Shown here in pieces: positions 30,884-39,162 of a DNA stretch of 64,000 nt. A program made the position numbers and the translations under genes. The notes below the pieces were generated by a model. That model was not told where the DNA came from, searched no databases, and saw nothing but the letters and a program-made list of their open reading frames with translations. This stretch comes from JACVRW01 sp035650215 (GTDB lineage: Bacteria; Actinomycetota; Thermoleophilia; Solirubrobacterales; Thermoleophilaceae), in assembly GCA_035650215.1 (NCBI GenBank), contig DASRIC010000008.1, positions 1 through 64,000 of the forward strand, written 5' to 3'. Position 1 is the stretch's first letter; every line of letters starts with the position of its first letter.

Positions 30884-32530
30884 CTACTTCCGGTCCTCGA
30901 AGTCCATCGTCTGCGGATTCAGATGGTCGAGGCGGAACTTCGGTGGCGGCTTCTCGACGATCGGCCGGTAGACCTCCATGCCGCGCGCCTCGGCGTTGAG
31001 CTCGACGCCGTCGGACGCGTAGACCGGAATCCCCGGGCCCTTGTCGAACATCGGGCCCGTGTACGGGTAGGCCGACCAGGTACCGGTCTGGCGCGCCATG
31101 TCGTAATACGCGACCTCCTTCAGCCGCTCGGGCTTCGTGAAGTCGATGACGTTCACGCCGCCCGTGTACCAGGCATTGACGAGCAGGTCCCGCTTGATGC
31201 CCGTCACGGTCATCCCCATGTGCGCGGAGCAGTACTCGTCCGCCCGGGGATCGGGCCGCGTGTCGCCGACATGGAACTCGCTCTGGAAGTTGCCTTCCAT
31301 GTCCGAGAAGAACATGCGGCCGGTCTTATGCGTACCGGCGGCATGCCAGTCACGTGCCTGCCAGTTCGTCATCGTCGGGCAACCGCTGCCGAACGACTCG
31401 TCCACCCAGTTCACGGTCTCCATACCGTTGTCGAACATCACGGAATGGAAGAAGTCGACCGCTCCGGGGAACTGGCCCTCGCCGTCCGAGCTGAGCGCGT
31501 CGTCACCGATCCCCATCGGGTTTTCGGTGTCCGGGATCCCGGTGGCCGGATCGACCTCCCAGATCTGACCCTGCTCGGCGCAGGCGCCACCGGCGATGTT
31601 GTCCTCCGGGTGCACGACGATGTCGTGGCACGCGATCGACGCCGGCTCGAGGCCGGTAAGTCCACGCTCGGTGTAATCAAACTTCCCGTCGGGATCGCCC
31701 GGGTAGCTGATCTCCGGCTCGGCGATCTCGGTCGTGTTCGCCGGGTTGTTCAGCGGGACGTTGAGAACCTGGATCGCACCATGAAGCGGGTTCTCCACCT
31801 CGCGGTCGCTGGGGTCCTCGAACTGGTTGTTGACGTTCTTGTAGGGCTCCTGGCCCGCCGGCAGGCCTTGCAGCAGCGTGCCGCACGTCGGGCCCGGACG
31901 CAACGGATATGACGACACATAGACGACCAGGCGCGGGTTCGCCGGATCGTCGGCGAAGCTGGTGTACGCCGTGATCGTGTGGGCGCCGCAGTCGGTGTAC
32001 TGCGCGTCCACCTGATTGATCACCGCGAACGGAGCGCCGTTCTCGTAATCGTTAGAGCCGTCGCTCATCTCGAAGACGCGAACGCCCTCCCAACCCTGCG
32101 GGTTCGCGTCGAAGCGCGAGCCGTCGGGGTTGTTGGAGACCGCGGCGCCGCACGATGTACCGGCCATCGTCCGGTCGACCGCGAGCAGCATCAGGTCAGG
32201 AACGTCGTTGCCGTTCCGGTCCCAGAAGATCGGGTCGTTCTGGTTCCCGTTACACAGGAAGTTCCTCTTCTCGACCGGATTCGCAGGATCCGAGATGTCG
32301 TACAGATGCACCCCGCCGGTCGAGCCGGTGTACCAGCCCAGCGCGGCGTAGTTGCCCCAGAAGGCGAAGTCGGAATGAGTGGCCGCCCAAGGATCGTCGA
32401 ACAGCTTGTCGATCTTGAAGATCCGGTCGCCTTCGTCCGGGTCTTTCACCTCGATCTGAGCGTTCGCCGTGCCGCTGAACAATCCCAGCGATACAGCGAG
32501 GGCGATGCACAAACGGAGCGCAATCTTCAT
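30884..32530 (-). CDS. Secreted LVIVD-repeat beta-propeller, paralog 4
   Basis: 548 residues, the longest of the five and more divergent. Signal peptide ALRLCIALAVSLGLFSGTANA. LVIVD-type strands include GGVHLYDISDPANPVEKRN and GGVNVIDFTKPERLKEVAYY. The four histidines are kept: H184 (CGAHT), H302 (ACHDIVVHPED), H362 (FFHSVMF) and H437 (SAHMGMT), and E378 is again 16 residues after the third His. The tail HLNPQTMDF is present. Extra loops around residues 210-290 and 320-360 account for the length. Divergent from paralog 5, with a 289-bp intergenic region between them. Confidence 0.83.
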   Translation of the reverse strand: MKIALRLCIALAVSLGLFSGTANAQIEVKDPDEGDRIFKIDKLFDDPWAATHSDFAFWGNYAALGWYTGSTGGVHLYDISDPANPVEKRNFLCNGNQNDPIFWDRNGNDVPDLMLLAVDRTMAGTSCGAAVSNNPDGSRFDANPQGWEGVRVFEMSDGSNDYENGAPFAVINQVDAQYTDCGAHTITAYTSFADDPANPRLVVYVSSYPLRPGPTCGTLLQGLPAGQEPYKNVNNQFEDPSDREVENPLHGAIQVLNVPLNNPANTTEIAEPEISYPGDPDGKFDYTERGLTGLEPASIACHDIVVHPEDNIAGGACAEQGQIWEVDPATGIPDTENPMGIGDDALSSDGEGQFPGAVDFFHSVMFDNGMETVNWVDESFGSGCPTMTNWQARDWHAAGTHKTGRMFFSDMEGNFQSEFHVGDTRPDPRADEYCSAHMGMTVTGIKRDLLVNAWYTGGVNVIDFTKPERLKEVAYYDMARQTGTWSAYPYTGPMFDKGPGIPVYASDGVELNAEARGMEVYRPIVEKPPPKFRLDHLNPQTMDFEDRK

Positions 32531-32819
32531 GCGCTATCCCCCTTGTTGGTGGTTATGGCCCCGTCGGCCTGCCGCGGACACCGGGACGTGACCGAGCGTT
32601 CCGCCCGATTCGTGGGTGCTGGAGCGTCCTGCGGTGAGCCGATCGTCCTGCGCTTGGTGAACAAGCCGGCTTAGCCCTACCCGTGGCCGGACCGCGCAAA
32701 ACGCGCCAGAGCTCCGAGGCCGCCGACGCCGTTTGAGCTTGCCTTGCTCCGGAGAAGCCCAAACCGGGTGCGGGTATCCGTCCCGCTTCCTCCACAGCCA
32801 TCACAGACCCGGAGGCGAC
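32531..32819. other. Divergent intergenic region between LVIVD paralogs 4 and 5
   Basis: 289 bp separating two start codons that point away from each other; it must contain both promoters. GGAGGCGAC precedes the plus-strand ATG. I see no convincing operator palindrome, RNA gene or protein-coding frame in it. Confidence 0.5.
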
Positions 32820-34325
32820 ATGTCCAAGTCAGCCTGGTCAGTAGCGCTCGTCGCGATCGCGGCGCTCGCACTTCTCCTGCCGGCCGCGGCACCCGCGGCG
32901 AAGCCACCGCCCAAGGTCGGCTCCCTCACGCAGGTCGGCCACGACCCGATCCTTAACCGCGGCATGAACGCCGCCATGGCCATCCATGGCGACTATGCCT
33001 ACATCGGCAGCCGCACCGACGGCGGCCACGAGGACATGCCGATGGGCGGCCTGATGATCGAGGACATCTCCGACCCGACCGATCCCGAACTGCTCACCGA
33101 CGAGCCGCTCTTCGCCGCGCCGGGCGAGTCCTCGCGCGAGCTGCGCGTGTGGCGATCCCAGGACGTGCTGATCATCCTGAACACCAACTGCGGCGTGGGC
33201 GACGCCCTGCATCACTGCACCGCGCCATCGATCAGCAACTTCCGCTTCTACGACATCTCGGGCGACAACGCGACCGACCCGCGGCTGCTCAATCAGTTCA
33301 ACGTCAACACCCACGAGTTCTACCTCTGGGAGGACCCGAACAACCCCGAGCGCGCGCTGATCTTCGCCGGCAACGCGAGCCCGAACCCGGCCTGCACGAC
33401 GAGCGGCGGCTCTCCCTCCTGTCAATTCTCGGTCTGGGACATCTCACCCGTGAAGAACGGCCAGGCACCGGTCACGCTCTACAGCGGTGTGCACGGCTAC
33501 ACGCGCGTCCCGGCGGCCGGGCCGCTCGAGATCCCCAGCGGCGGCCTGCACTCGCTGGCGGTCTCGAATGACGGCACCCGCGCCTACTTCGCGCTGCTCA
33601 CGGGCGGGTTCGCGGTTGTCGACACCTCCGACTTCGCGAATGGCACGCCCGCTCCCATGCCGCGGCCGATCACGCTCAACGAGAACCGGCCGAGCTGGCC
33701 GGGCCCGGGCGCCCACAGCGCGATGAAGCTGTGGAACAAGGACTGGGCCTACGTCTCCGACGAGGTCTACGGGACGGCCACGGGCGCTGGGCACGGCTGC
33801 CCGTGGGGCTGGGCGCGGATGATCGACATCTCCGACCCGACCACGCCGACCGTCGAGGCGGAGTACCGGCTGCCGGAGAACGACCCCACGGACGGTGAGG
33901 ACTGCGCGGACTGGAACCCTCCGCGCACCTCCTACTCGGCGCACAACCCGACGATCACGCCGAGGATGGTGCTCACCACGTGGCACTCGGGCGGCTTCCA
34001 GGTGATCAACGTCCAGAAGCCGTGGGCCCCGTACCAGCTCGCCGAGTTCTTCCCCGAGCCGCTCGACGAGGTGATGCTCGAGGACCCGCGCCTCTCGTCC
34101 GACCCCGACACCGGTCGCCACGAGAAGGTCGTGATGTGGAGCTACCCGATCATCAAGGATGGGCTGATCTACGTCGTCGACCTGCGCAACGGCCTGTACG
34201 TGCTCGAGTACGGCGGCCGGTTCCGGAACGAGGTGCGCAACGTCGACTTCCTCGAGGGGAACTCGAACCAGGGCGACGCGCTCTGCTATGAGCCCGTTGG
34301 GGCAGCAGAAGCGGACTGCGACTGA
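32820..34325 (+). CDS. Secreted LVIVD-repeat beta-propeller, paralog 5
   Basis: 501 residues on the opposite strand. Signal peptide SVALVAIAALALLLPAAAPA. Repeats: GGLMIEDISDPTDPELLTDE, GWARMIDISDPTTPTVEAEY and GFQVINVQKPWAPYQLAEF. Although the most divergent, it retains the histidines at matching places: H165 (NTHEFYL), H244 (GLHSLAV), H299 (GAHSAMK) and H375 (SAHNPTIT), with E315 16 residues after the third. It lacks the LNPQTQEF tail and has no GAGGGCGGC hairpin downstream. The ATG follows GGAGGCGAC. It converges on the acyl-CoA carboxylase gene with a 12-bp gap. Confidence 0.83.
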   Translation: MSKSAWSVALVAIAALALLLPAAAPAAKPPPKVGSLTQVGHDPILNRGMNAAMAIHGDYAYIGSRTDGGHEDMPMGGLMIEDISDPTDPELLTDEPLFAAPGESSRELRVWRSQDVLIILNTNCGVGDALHHCTAPSISNFRFYDISGDNATDPRLLNQFNVNTHEFYLWEDPNNPERALIFAGNASPNPACTTSGGSPSCQFSVWDISPVKNGQAPVTLYSGVHGYTRVPAAGPLEIPSGGLHSLAVSNDGTRAYFALLTGGFAVVDTSDFANGTPAPMPRPITLNENRPSWPGPGAHSAMKLWNKDWAYVSDEVYGTATGAGHGCPWGWARMIDISDPTTPTVEAEYRLPENDPTDGEDCADWNPPRTSYSAHNPTITPRMVLTTWHSGGFQVINVQKPWAPYQLAEFFPEPLDEVMLEDPRLSSDPDTGRHEKVVMWSYPIIKDGLIYVVDLRNGLYVLEYGGRFRNEVRNVDFLEGNSNQGDALCYEPVGAAEADCD

Positions 34326-34337
34326 CCTGACGGCCGT

Positions 34338-35849
34338 CTACACCGGCGTCACGGGATTGCGCTTGGCTGGCCAGGCGCGGTCCCGTGACGCGTAGGCGGC
34401 GAAGCGCCTGACGAGCTCGGCGCGCAGATGCTCGGGCGCCACCACGGCGTCGATCACGAGCTCGGAGGCCAGGTGGAGGATGTCGATCTCCTCCTTGTAC
34501 TCGGCGCGCAGCTCCTCGGTGCGGCGGGCGCGCTCGTCCTCGTCCTCGATCGCCTGGAGCTGGTTGAAGAACACGGCGTTGATCGCGGCCTGCGGGCCCA
34601 TCACCGCGATCTTGGCCTCGGGAAGGGCGATGCACGCGTCCGGGTCGAACGCCGGCCCGGCCATCGCGTACAGGCCCGCGCCGTAGGCCTTGCGCACGAT
34701 CACGGAGATCTTGGGCACGGTGGCCTCCGACACCGCCGAGATCATCTTCGCCCCCGAGCGGATGATGCCCTGGCGCTCCACCCGAGTTCCGATCATGAAG
34801 CCGGGCACGTCGGCGAGGAAGAGCAGCGGGACGTTGAAGGCGTTGCAGGTCCAGATGAAGCGCGCGGCCTTGTCCGAGGAGTCCACGAACAGCACCCCAC
34901 CGCGCTGCTTGGGCTGGTTCGCCACGATGCCGACCGCCCGGCCGTCGAGCCGCGCGTAGCCCACGAGCAGCTCCTTGGCCCAGCGCTTGTGGACCTCGAG
35001 GAAGGAGCCGGCGTCCACGAGCGCGTCGATCAGCTCGCGCATGTCGAAGGGCTTGTTCTCGTCGGACGGGATCGCCGGCAGGCCCACGGCCGGCTCGGCG
35101 GGCGGAGCGGCCGGCGGCTCGTGCCGCCAGCTGGAGGGGAAGTAGCCGAGGTAGCGCTTGGCCACGTCGATCCCCTCCTCGTCCGACTTCACGAGGAAGT
35201 GCCCGCAGCCGGACACGCCGGTGTGCATCCGGGCGCCGCCCATCTCCTCGAGCGTCACCTTCTCGCCGATCACCATCTCGGCCATGCGCGGCGAGCCGAG
35301 GTACATGGAGGCGTTGCCGTCGCGCATGATCACCACGTCGCAGAACGCCGGGATGTAGGCGCCACCCGCGGCGCTCGGCCCGAACAGCACGCACAGCTGC
35401 GGGACCACGCCGGAGAGCTTCACCTCGGTGTGGAAGATGCGCCCCGCGCCGCGGCGGCCGGGGAACATCCGCACCTGGTCGGTGATGCGCGCGCCCGCGG
35501 AGTCCACCAGGTAGATCATCGGCACGAGGTGCTCGAGCGCCTGCTCCTGGACTCGGATGATCTTCTCCACCGTCTTCGGCCCCCAGGAGCCCGCTTTGAC
35601 GGTCGGGTCGTTGGCCATCAGCGCCACCGGCCGGCCGGCCACCGAGCCCATGCCGGTGACCACGCCGTCCGCCCCCAAGCCGTCCTGCTCCCAGTTCGCG
35701 AGCAGCGCGTCCTCCACGAGCGAGCCGGGGTCCAGGAGACGCTCCACCCGCTCTCGGACAGGGAGCTTGCCCTGCTCGCGGGACTTGTCGTGGTGACGCC
35801 CAGGCCCGCCCGCACGGGCGCGGTCGAGCGCCGCCTTCAGATCGGACAT
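34338..35849 (-). CDS. Acyl-CoA carboxylase, carboxyltransferase (beta) subunit
   Basis: A 503-residue carboxyltransferase of the propionyl/methylmalonyl/methylcrotonyl-CoA carboxylase type. It transfers CO2 from biotin to an acyl-CoA. The N-terminal crotonase half contains IYLVDSAGARI and VLFGPSAAGGAYIPAFCDVVIM with the Gly-rich oxyanion loop; the C-terminal half contains WTCNAFNVPLLFLADVPGFMIG and KAYGAGLYAMAGPAFDPD. The sequence RVRMFPGRR-like patch and overall pattern lean towards the MCC/GCC beta group, but the acyl specificity is not certain. The biotin-carrying alpha subunit is not in the window. It may act with the mmsA, HMG-CoA-lyase-like and crotonyl-CoA reductase genes in acyl-CoA metabolism. 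Confidence 0.88.
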   Translation of the reverse strand: MSDLKAALDRARAGGPGRHHDKSREQGKLPVRERVERLLDPGSLVEDALLANWEQDGLGADGVVTGMGSVAGRPVALMANDPTVKAGSWGPKTVEKIIRVQEQALEHLVPMIYLVDSAGARITDQVRMFPGRRGAGRIFHTEVKLSGVVPQLCVLFGPSAAGGAYIPAFCDVVIMRDGNASMYLGSPRMAEMVIGEKVTLEEMGGARMHTGVSGCGHFLVKSDEEGIDVAKRYLGYFPSSWRHEPPAAPPAEPAVGLPAIPSDENKPFDMRELIDALVDAGSFLEVHKRWAKELLVGYARLDGRAVGIVANQPKQRGGVLFVDSSDKAARFIWTCNAFNVPLLFLADVPGFMIGTRVERQGIIRSGAKMISAVSEATVPKISVIVRKAYGAGLYAMAGPAFDPDACIALPEAKIAVMGPQAAINAVFFNQLQAIEDEDERARRTEELRAEYKEEIDILHLASELVIDAVVAPEHLRAELVRRFAAYASRDRAWPAKRNPVTPV

Positions 35850-35859
35850 GGCGCCGAAT

Positions 35860-36081
35860 CTAACGCGTCGCGCGCAGCTGAGAGCGCAGCCAGCGGCGCG
35901 CCAGCAGATGTTGCACCCGGAACACGCCCGCCCCCACGGCCGCGCCGAGCGCGGCCATCAAGAGCGGCGCGAACGGCGTGGTCCCCAATACCAGCAGGCC
36001 GAAGCCGGCGCCCGCCTCGGCGCCGATGATCGCGCCGACGAGCTCGCGCCGCGCGGGCCTTCGTGGGTCGGGTGCGTGCAT
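35860..36081 (-). CDS. Small two-helix membrane protein
   Basis: A 73-residue protein with hydrophobic segments ELVGAIIGAEAGAGFGLLVL and APLLMAALGAAVGAGVF and charged ends (MHAPDPRRPARR..., ARRWLRSQLRATR). The Gly/Ala-rich helices resemble glycine-zipper or holin-like small proteins but no family is claimed. It lies 10 bp upstream of the carboxyltransferase gene on the same strand, possibly in one transcript. Confidence 0.5.
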   Translation of the reverse strand: MHAPDPRRPARRELVGAIIGAEAGAGFGLLVLGTTPFAPLLMAALGAAVGAGVFRVQHLLARRWLRSQLRATR

Positions 36082-36145
36082 GGAAGGGCCCTTCTACCCG
36101 GGTCGAGCCGTCCCTCCCATGGGCAGAACCTTTCAGGGGATGGGC

Positions 36146-36185
36146 GTTCACCCAAGTGAACGGATGATGGGCCAGTCGGCCCATC
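36146..36185 (+). other. Two hairpins upstream of the FN3-like protein gene
   Basis: Two adjacent perfect stem-loops: GTTCAC-CCAA-GTGAAC (36146-36161) and GATGGGCC-AGTC-GGCCCATC (36166-36185), ending 34 bp before the GTG start at 36220. They could be an attenuator, an mRNA 5' stabiliser or protein-binding site. No known riboswitch is recognised. Confidence 0.45.
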
Positions 36186-36219
36186 GCGCGCGAACGGTGG
36201 CGGTGCGAGGCTCGAAACG

Positions 36220-39093
36220 GTGCTCAGGAGCCTCCTCGTCTTTGCCCTGCTGGCGCTCGCGCTGCCACTCGCCGTGCTCGCGGCCGGCCGGCCGACCACG
36301 CCCGCCGCCGAGGGCTCCCGCGCGCCGGCACGGCCGTCGCTCAGCGGCCCGGCCGACGGCGCGCGCCCGGAGGCAGCACCTGTCTTCAGCTGGCGGCCGG
36401 TGCGCGGCGCCGCCACGTACGAGTTCCAGCTCTCCGCCGACTCAGGCTTCCGTTCGATCGTGTCCGGCGGCAGCAGCGAGACCCGCAACACGTCGTACAC
36501 CCTGGAGCGCTCGCTGCCTGACGGCGAGTACCGCTGGCGGGTTCGCGCGGTCAACGCGAAGGGCGACGCCGGGCGCTGGTCGGGCGCGCGCTCCCTCGTA
36601 AAGCGCTGGTCGGCCCGGCCGACCCTCGTCGCACCGGCCGACGGCGCCAGCGTGCAGTACCCAAGCACCCCGCTGGTGCTCCGCTGGGATCCCGTCCCGC
36701 ACGCGGTCAAGTACATCGTGACGATCGCGGCCGACCCCGCGCTCGCCTCACCGGTGCTCGGCAGCGTGGCGCAGCCGGTCGAGACCTCGGGAACGGCGCT
36801 CGCACCCCCGGGCAGTCTCAACGAGGGGCGGTACTGGTGGGCCGTCACGCCGGTCAACGCGGTGGGCCACCGCGGGGCGCGGTCGGCGATCGGCTCGTTC
36901 GAGTGGGTGTGGCCGACCGGGTCGGCTACGCGCGTGGCCGACCTCAACCCCCATCCGGCCGGCAGCGACTCGGCGAGCGAGCGGCAGGACCCGCAGTTCT
37001 CATGGGACCGGGTTCCCGGCGCCGCGCGCTACGAGGTCGAGGTGAACGCCTCGGCGGACTTCGCCGCCGGCTCCAAGGTCTGCTGCGCCGACAGGACGAT
37101 CGGGACGTCGCTGTCGCCGGTGAAGCTCTTCGAGAGCAATGTCCACTTCTGGCGGGTGCGCGCCATCGACGCCAATGGCAAGACCGGGCAGTGGAACGAG
37201 GGACCGGCCTTCGCCAAGGTGTTCGACAAGCCGCCCGCCGGCACGCCGTCGGTGCCGGGGTTGCACCTGCGTGACAACCAGGGACCGCTCGCGCTCGGAT
37301 CGACCACGACCTCACCCGTCCTCGACTGGGCGCCGGCTCATGGGGCCTCGAGCTACGTCGTGAGGGTCGTGCCCTACACCTTCGGCGTGTGCGACTGGGG
37401 CGCGTCAGCTGGTAGCTGGACCTCGGAGACGGCGACCACAGCCTGGACACCGCTGACCGGCACTGGCGGCGGAAGCCCGCCGGTCCCGTTCGCAGAGGGC
37501 GTGGCGAACGAGGGCGACAAGCTGGCTCCAGGCGGCAAGTACTGCGCGCGCGTCACGCCCCGAACGGGCACCGACACGACAGGCGACAGGGTTGTCAGTC
37601 ATTTCACGCAGCTCGGAGACACTGGTGGTCCGGCGTTCACGTACGCCTCGGGAACCGGCTCGAGCACCGGCCTGCTGATGGCCGGCGACGGCGACTACCT
37701 GCGACCGCTCCCCGACGATCCCGACGAGCGGCGGCGCATGCCGCTCTTCACCTGGAAGCACATCGCAGGGGCGTGCGGCTACTTCGTGGTGGTCGCCAGG
37801 GACCCGAGCTTCACGACGATCGTCGACGTGGCACGGACCAAGGTACCGGCCTACGCACCCCGCAGGGCTGGGACGCCGCGCACCTACACCGACGAGGCGA
37901 CCCGGTACTACTGGGCGGTCGTTCCGGTCAACGGGCCGAGCTGCACGAGCGTCTCGACCGCTCCCCAGGACAACTCGCCGCACGTGTTCGACAAGCGGAG
38001 CGACCCGCCGCTGCCCAGCGGCCCCGCCGACGGCGCCGACGTCATCGACCAGCCGACTTTCCGCTGGGGCGCTGCCGAGGGCGCGCGGGAGTACCGGCTC
38101 CAGGTCGCGCACGACCCCGCCTTCGGCAGCCTGATCGACGACGTTGTCACTGCCAGCACCGCCTACACGAGCTCGTCCACCTACCCGGCGGACGCCCTGC
38201 TCTACTGGCGCGTTCGCGCAAACGACGAAAACGGCGTCGGGCTCACGTGGTCGCCCACCCGGACCTTCCGGCGCCGCCTGCCTACCCCGGCCGTGGGCGC
38301 GAACCCCGACGGCGGCGAGGGGATCCCGGTGCTGTCGTGGTCACCCGTGCCGGGGGCGATCTCCTACGACGTGAACGTCGAAGAGCCGGACGGCGACAAC
38401 CTCAGCTTCAACATGCGCTCGACCGTCTTCACCCCCGTCAAGACCTACGGTCTCGGCGTCTGGCAGTGGCGCGTGCGCGCGAACTTCCCGGCAGGCGCGA
38501 GCGGCACCTCGTCCGGAGGTTTCTCGCCCAAGCGGCCGTTCGCTCGCTTCATGAACCCGCCCACCGGAGCGCACGCCATGCGCGCCGGTGGTGGGCTCGT
38601 GGTGAAGTGGGACCCGAGCTTCGCCCTGGCGAAGAACTATCGCGTCGAGTTCGCTGAGACGAGCAGCTTCACCCGCATGATCGACAGCAAGCGGGTCGAC
38701 AACGCCGCATACGCCCCGACGCTCATGGCCGGCGGTTTCCAGAACGGCGGTCGGCTCTACTGGCGCGTGGCGGCGGTGGACGAGGGTGGTAACACCGGCG
38801 CCTGGGCCTCGGGTCGCGTCGGGCTGCTGCGGCGGATGAACGTAACCGCCACCGGCGGCGTCGCGCGCGGCAGGCGTGGAACGGTCGAGGTTCGAGTGAC
38901 CGACGCGAAGGGCCGTGCGGTACGCCGGGCGCGCGCGACCCTGCGCGGCGCCGGTATCCCCCGACGTTCTGCCCGCACGTCGAAGCGAGGCGTGGCGCGT
39001 TTCCGGGTGAGGCCGCGCGCCCGCGGGCGCATCGTCGTGCGAGTCGACAAGCGCGGCTACCGTCCCGGCTCGGCCTCGGTGACCGTCGGCTGA
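36220..39093 (+). CDS. Large secreted protein with fibronectin-III-like repeats
   Basis: 957 residues. Signal peptide LRSLLVFALLALALPLAVLA, then about eight FN3-like modules. Each opens with a Pro-rich segment and a Trp strand followed by a Tyr strand, for example FSWRPVRGAATYEFQLS, LRWDPVPHAVKYIVTIA, FSWDRVPGAARYEVEVN, FTWKHIAGACGYFVVVA, FRWGAAEGAREYRLQVA and LSWSPVPGAISYDVNVE. Linkers such as GPADGA recur. The last about 90 residues are a separate Arg-rich Ig-like domain (GRRGTVEVRVTDAKGRAVRRA to SASVTVG). No transmembrane anchor or sortase motif is seen, so it is probably released or wall-associated; a role in adhesion or surface structure is inference. GTG start. Two RNA hairpins lie upstream. 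Confidence 0.82.
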   Translation: MLRSLLVFALLALALPLAVLAAGRPTTPAAEGSRAPARPSLSGPADGARPEAAPVFSWRPVRGAATYEFQLSADSGFRSIVSGGSSETRNTSYTLERSLPDGEYRWRVRAVNAKGDAGRWSGARSLVKRWSARPTLVAPADGASVQYPSTPLVLRWDPVPHAVKYIVTIAADPALASPVLGSVAQPVETSGTALAPPGSLNEGRYWWAVTPVNAVGHRGARSAIGSFEWVWPTGSATRVADLNPHPAGSDSASERQDPQFSWDRVPGAARYEVEVNASADFAAGSKVCCADRTIGTSLSPVKLFESNVHFWRVRAIDANGKTGQWNEGPAFAKVFDKPPAGTPSVPGLHLRDNQGPLALGSTTTSPVLDWAPAHGASSYVVRVVPYTFGVCDWGASAGSWTSETATTAWTPLTGTGGGSPPVPFAEGVANEGDKLAPGGKYCARVTPRTGTDTTGDRVVSHFTQLGDTGGPAFTYASGTGSSTGLLMAGDGDYLRPLPDDPDERRRMPLFTWKHIAGACGYFVVVARDPSFTTIVDVARTKVPAYAPRRAGTPRTYTDEATRYYWAVVPVNGPSCTSVSTAPQDNSPHVFDKRSDPPLPSGPADGADVIDQPTFRWGAAEGAREYRLQVAHDPAFGSLIDDVVTASTAYTSSSTYPADALLYWRVRANDENGVGLTWSPTRTFRRRLPTPAVGANPDGGEGIPVLSWSPVPGAISYDVNVEEPDGDNLSFNMRSTVFTPVKTYGLGVWQWRVRANFPAGASGTSSGGFSPKRPFARFMNPPTGAHAMRAGGGLVVKWDPSFALAKNYRVEFAETSSFTRMIDSKRVDNAAYAPTLMAGGFQNGGRLYWRVAAVDEGGNTGAWASGRVGLLRRMNVTATGGVARGRRGTVEVRVTDAKGRAVRRARATLRGAGIPRRSARTSKRGVARFRVRPRARGRIVVRVDKRGYRPGSASVTVG

Positions 39094-39162
39094 CGGCGGC
39101 GTCGCGCCCGGCCCGCGTTCGCCGAGGAGTCGAGCGGCCCGTGCGCGGGTACATTCCTCCCG

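Noticed and set aside
36110..36190. Glycine-type or c-di-AMP-type riboswitch upstream of the FN3-like gene
   Set aside because: A CCTTTCAGG-like segment is present but the rest of the conserved aptamer core of either class is missing; only two simple hairpins can be supported.
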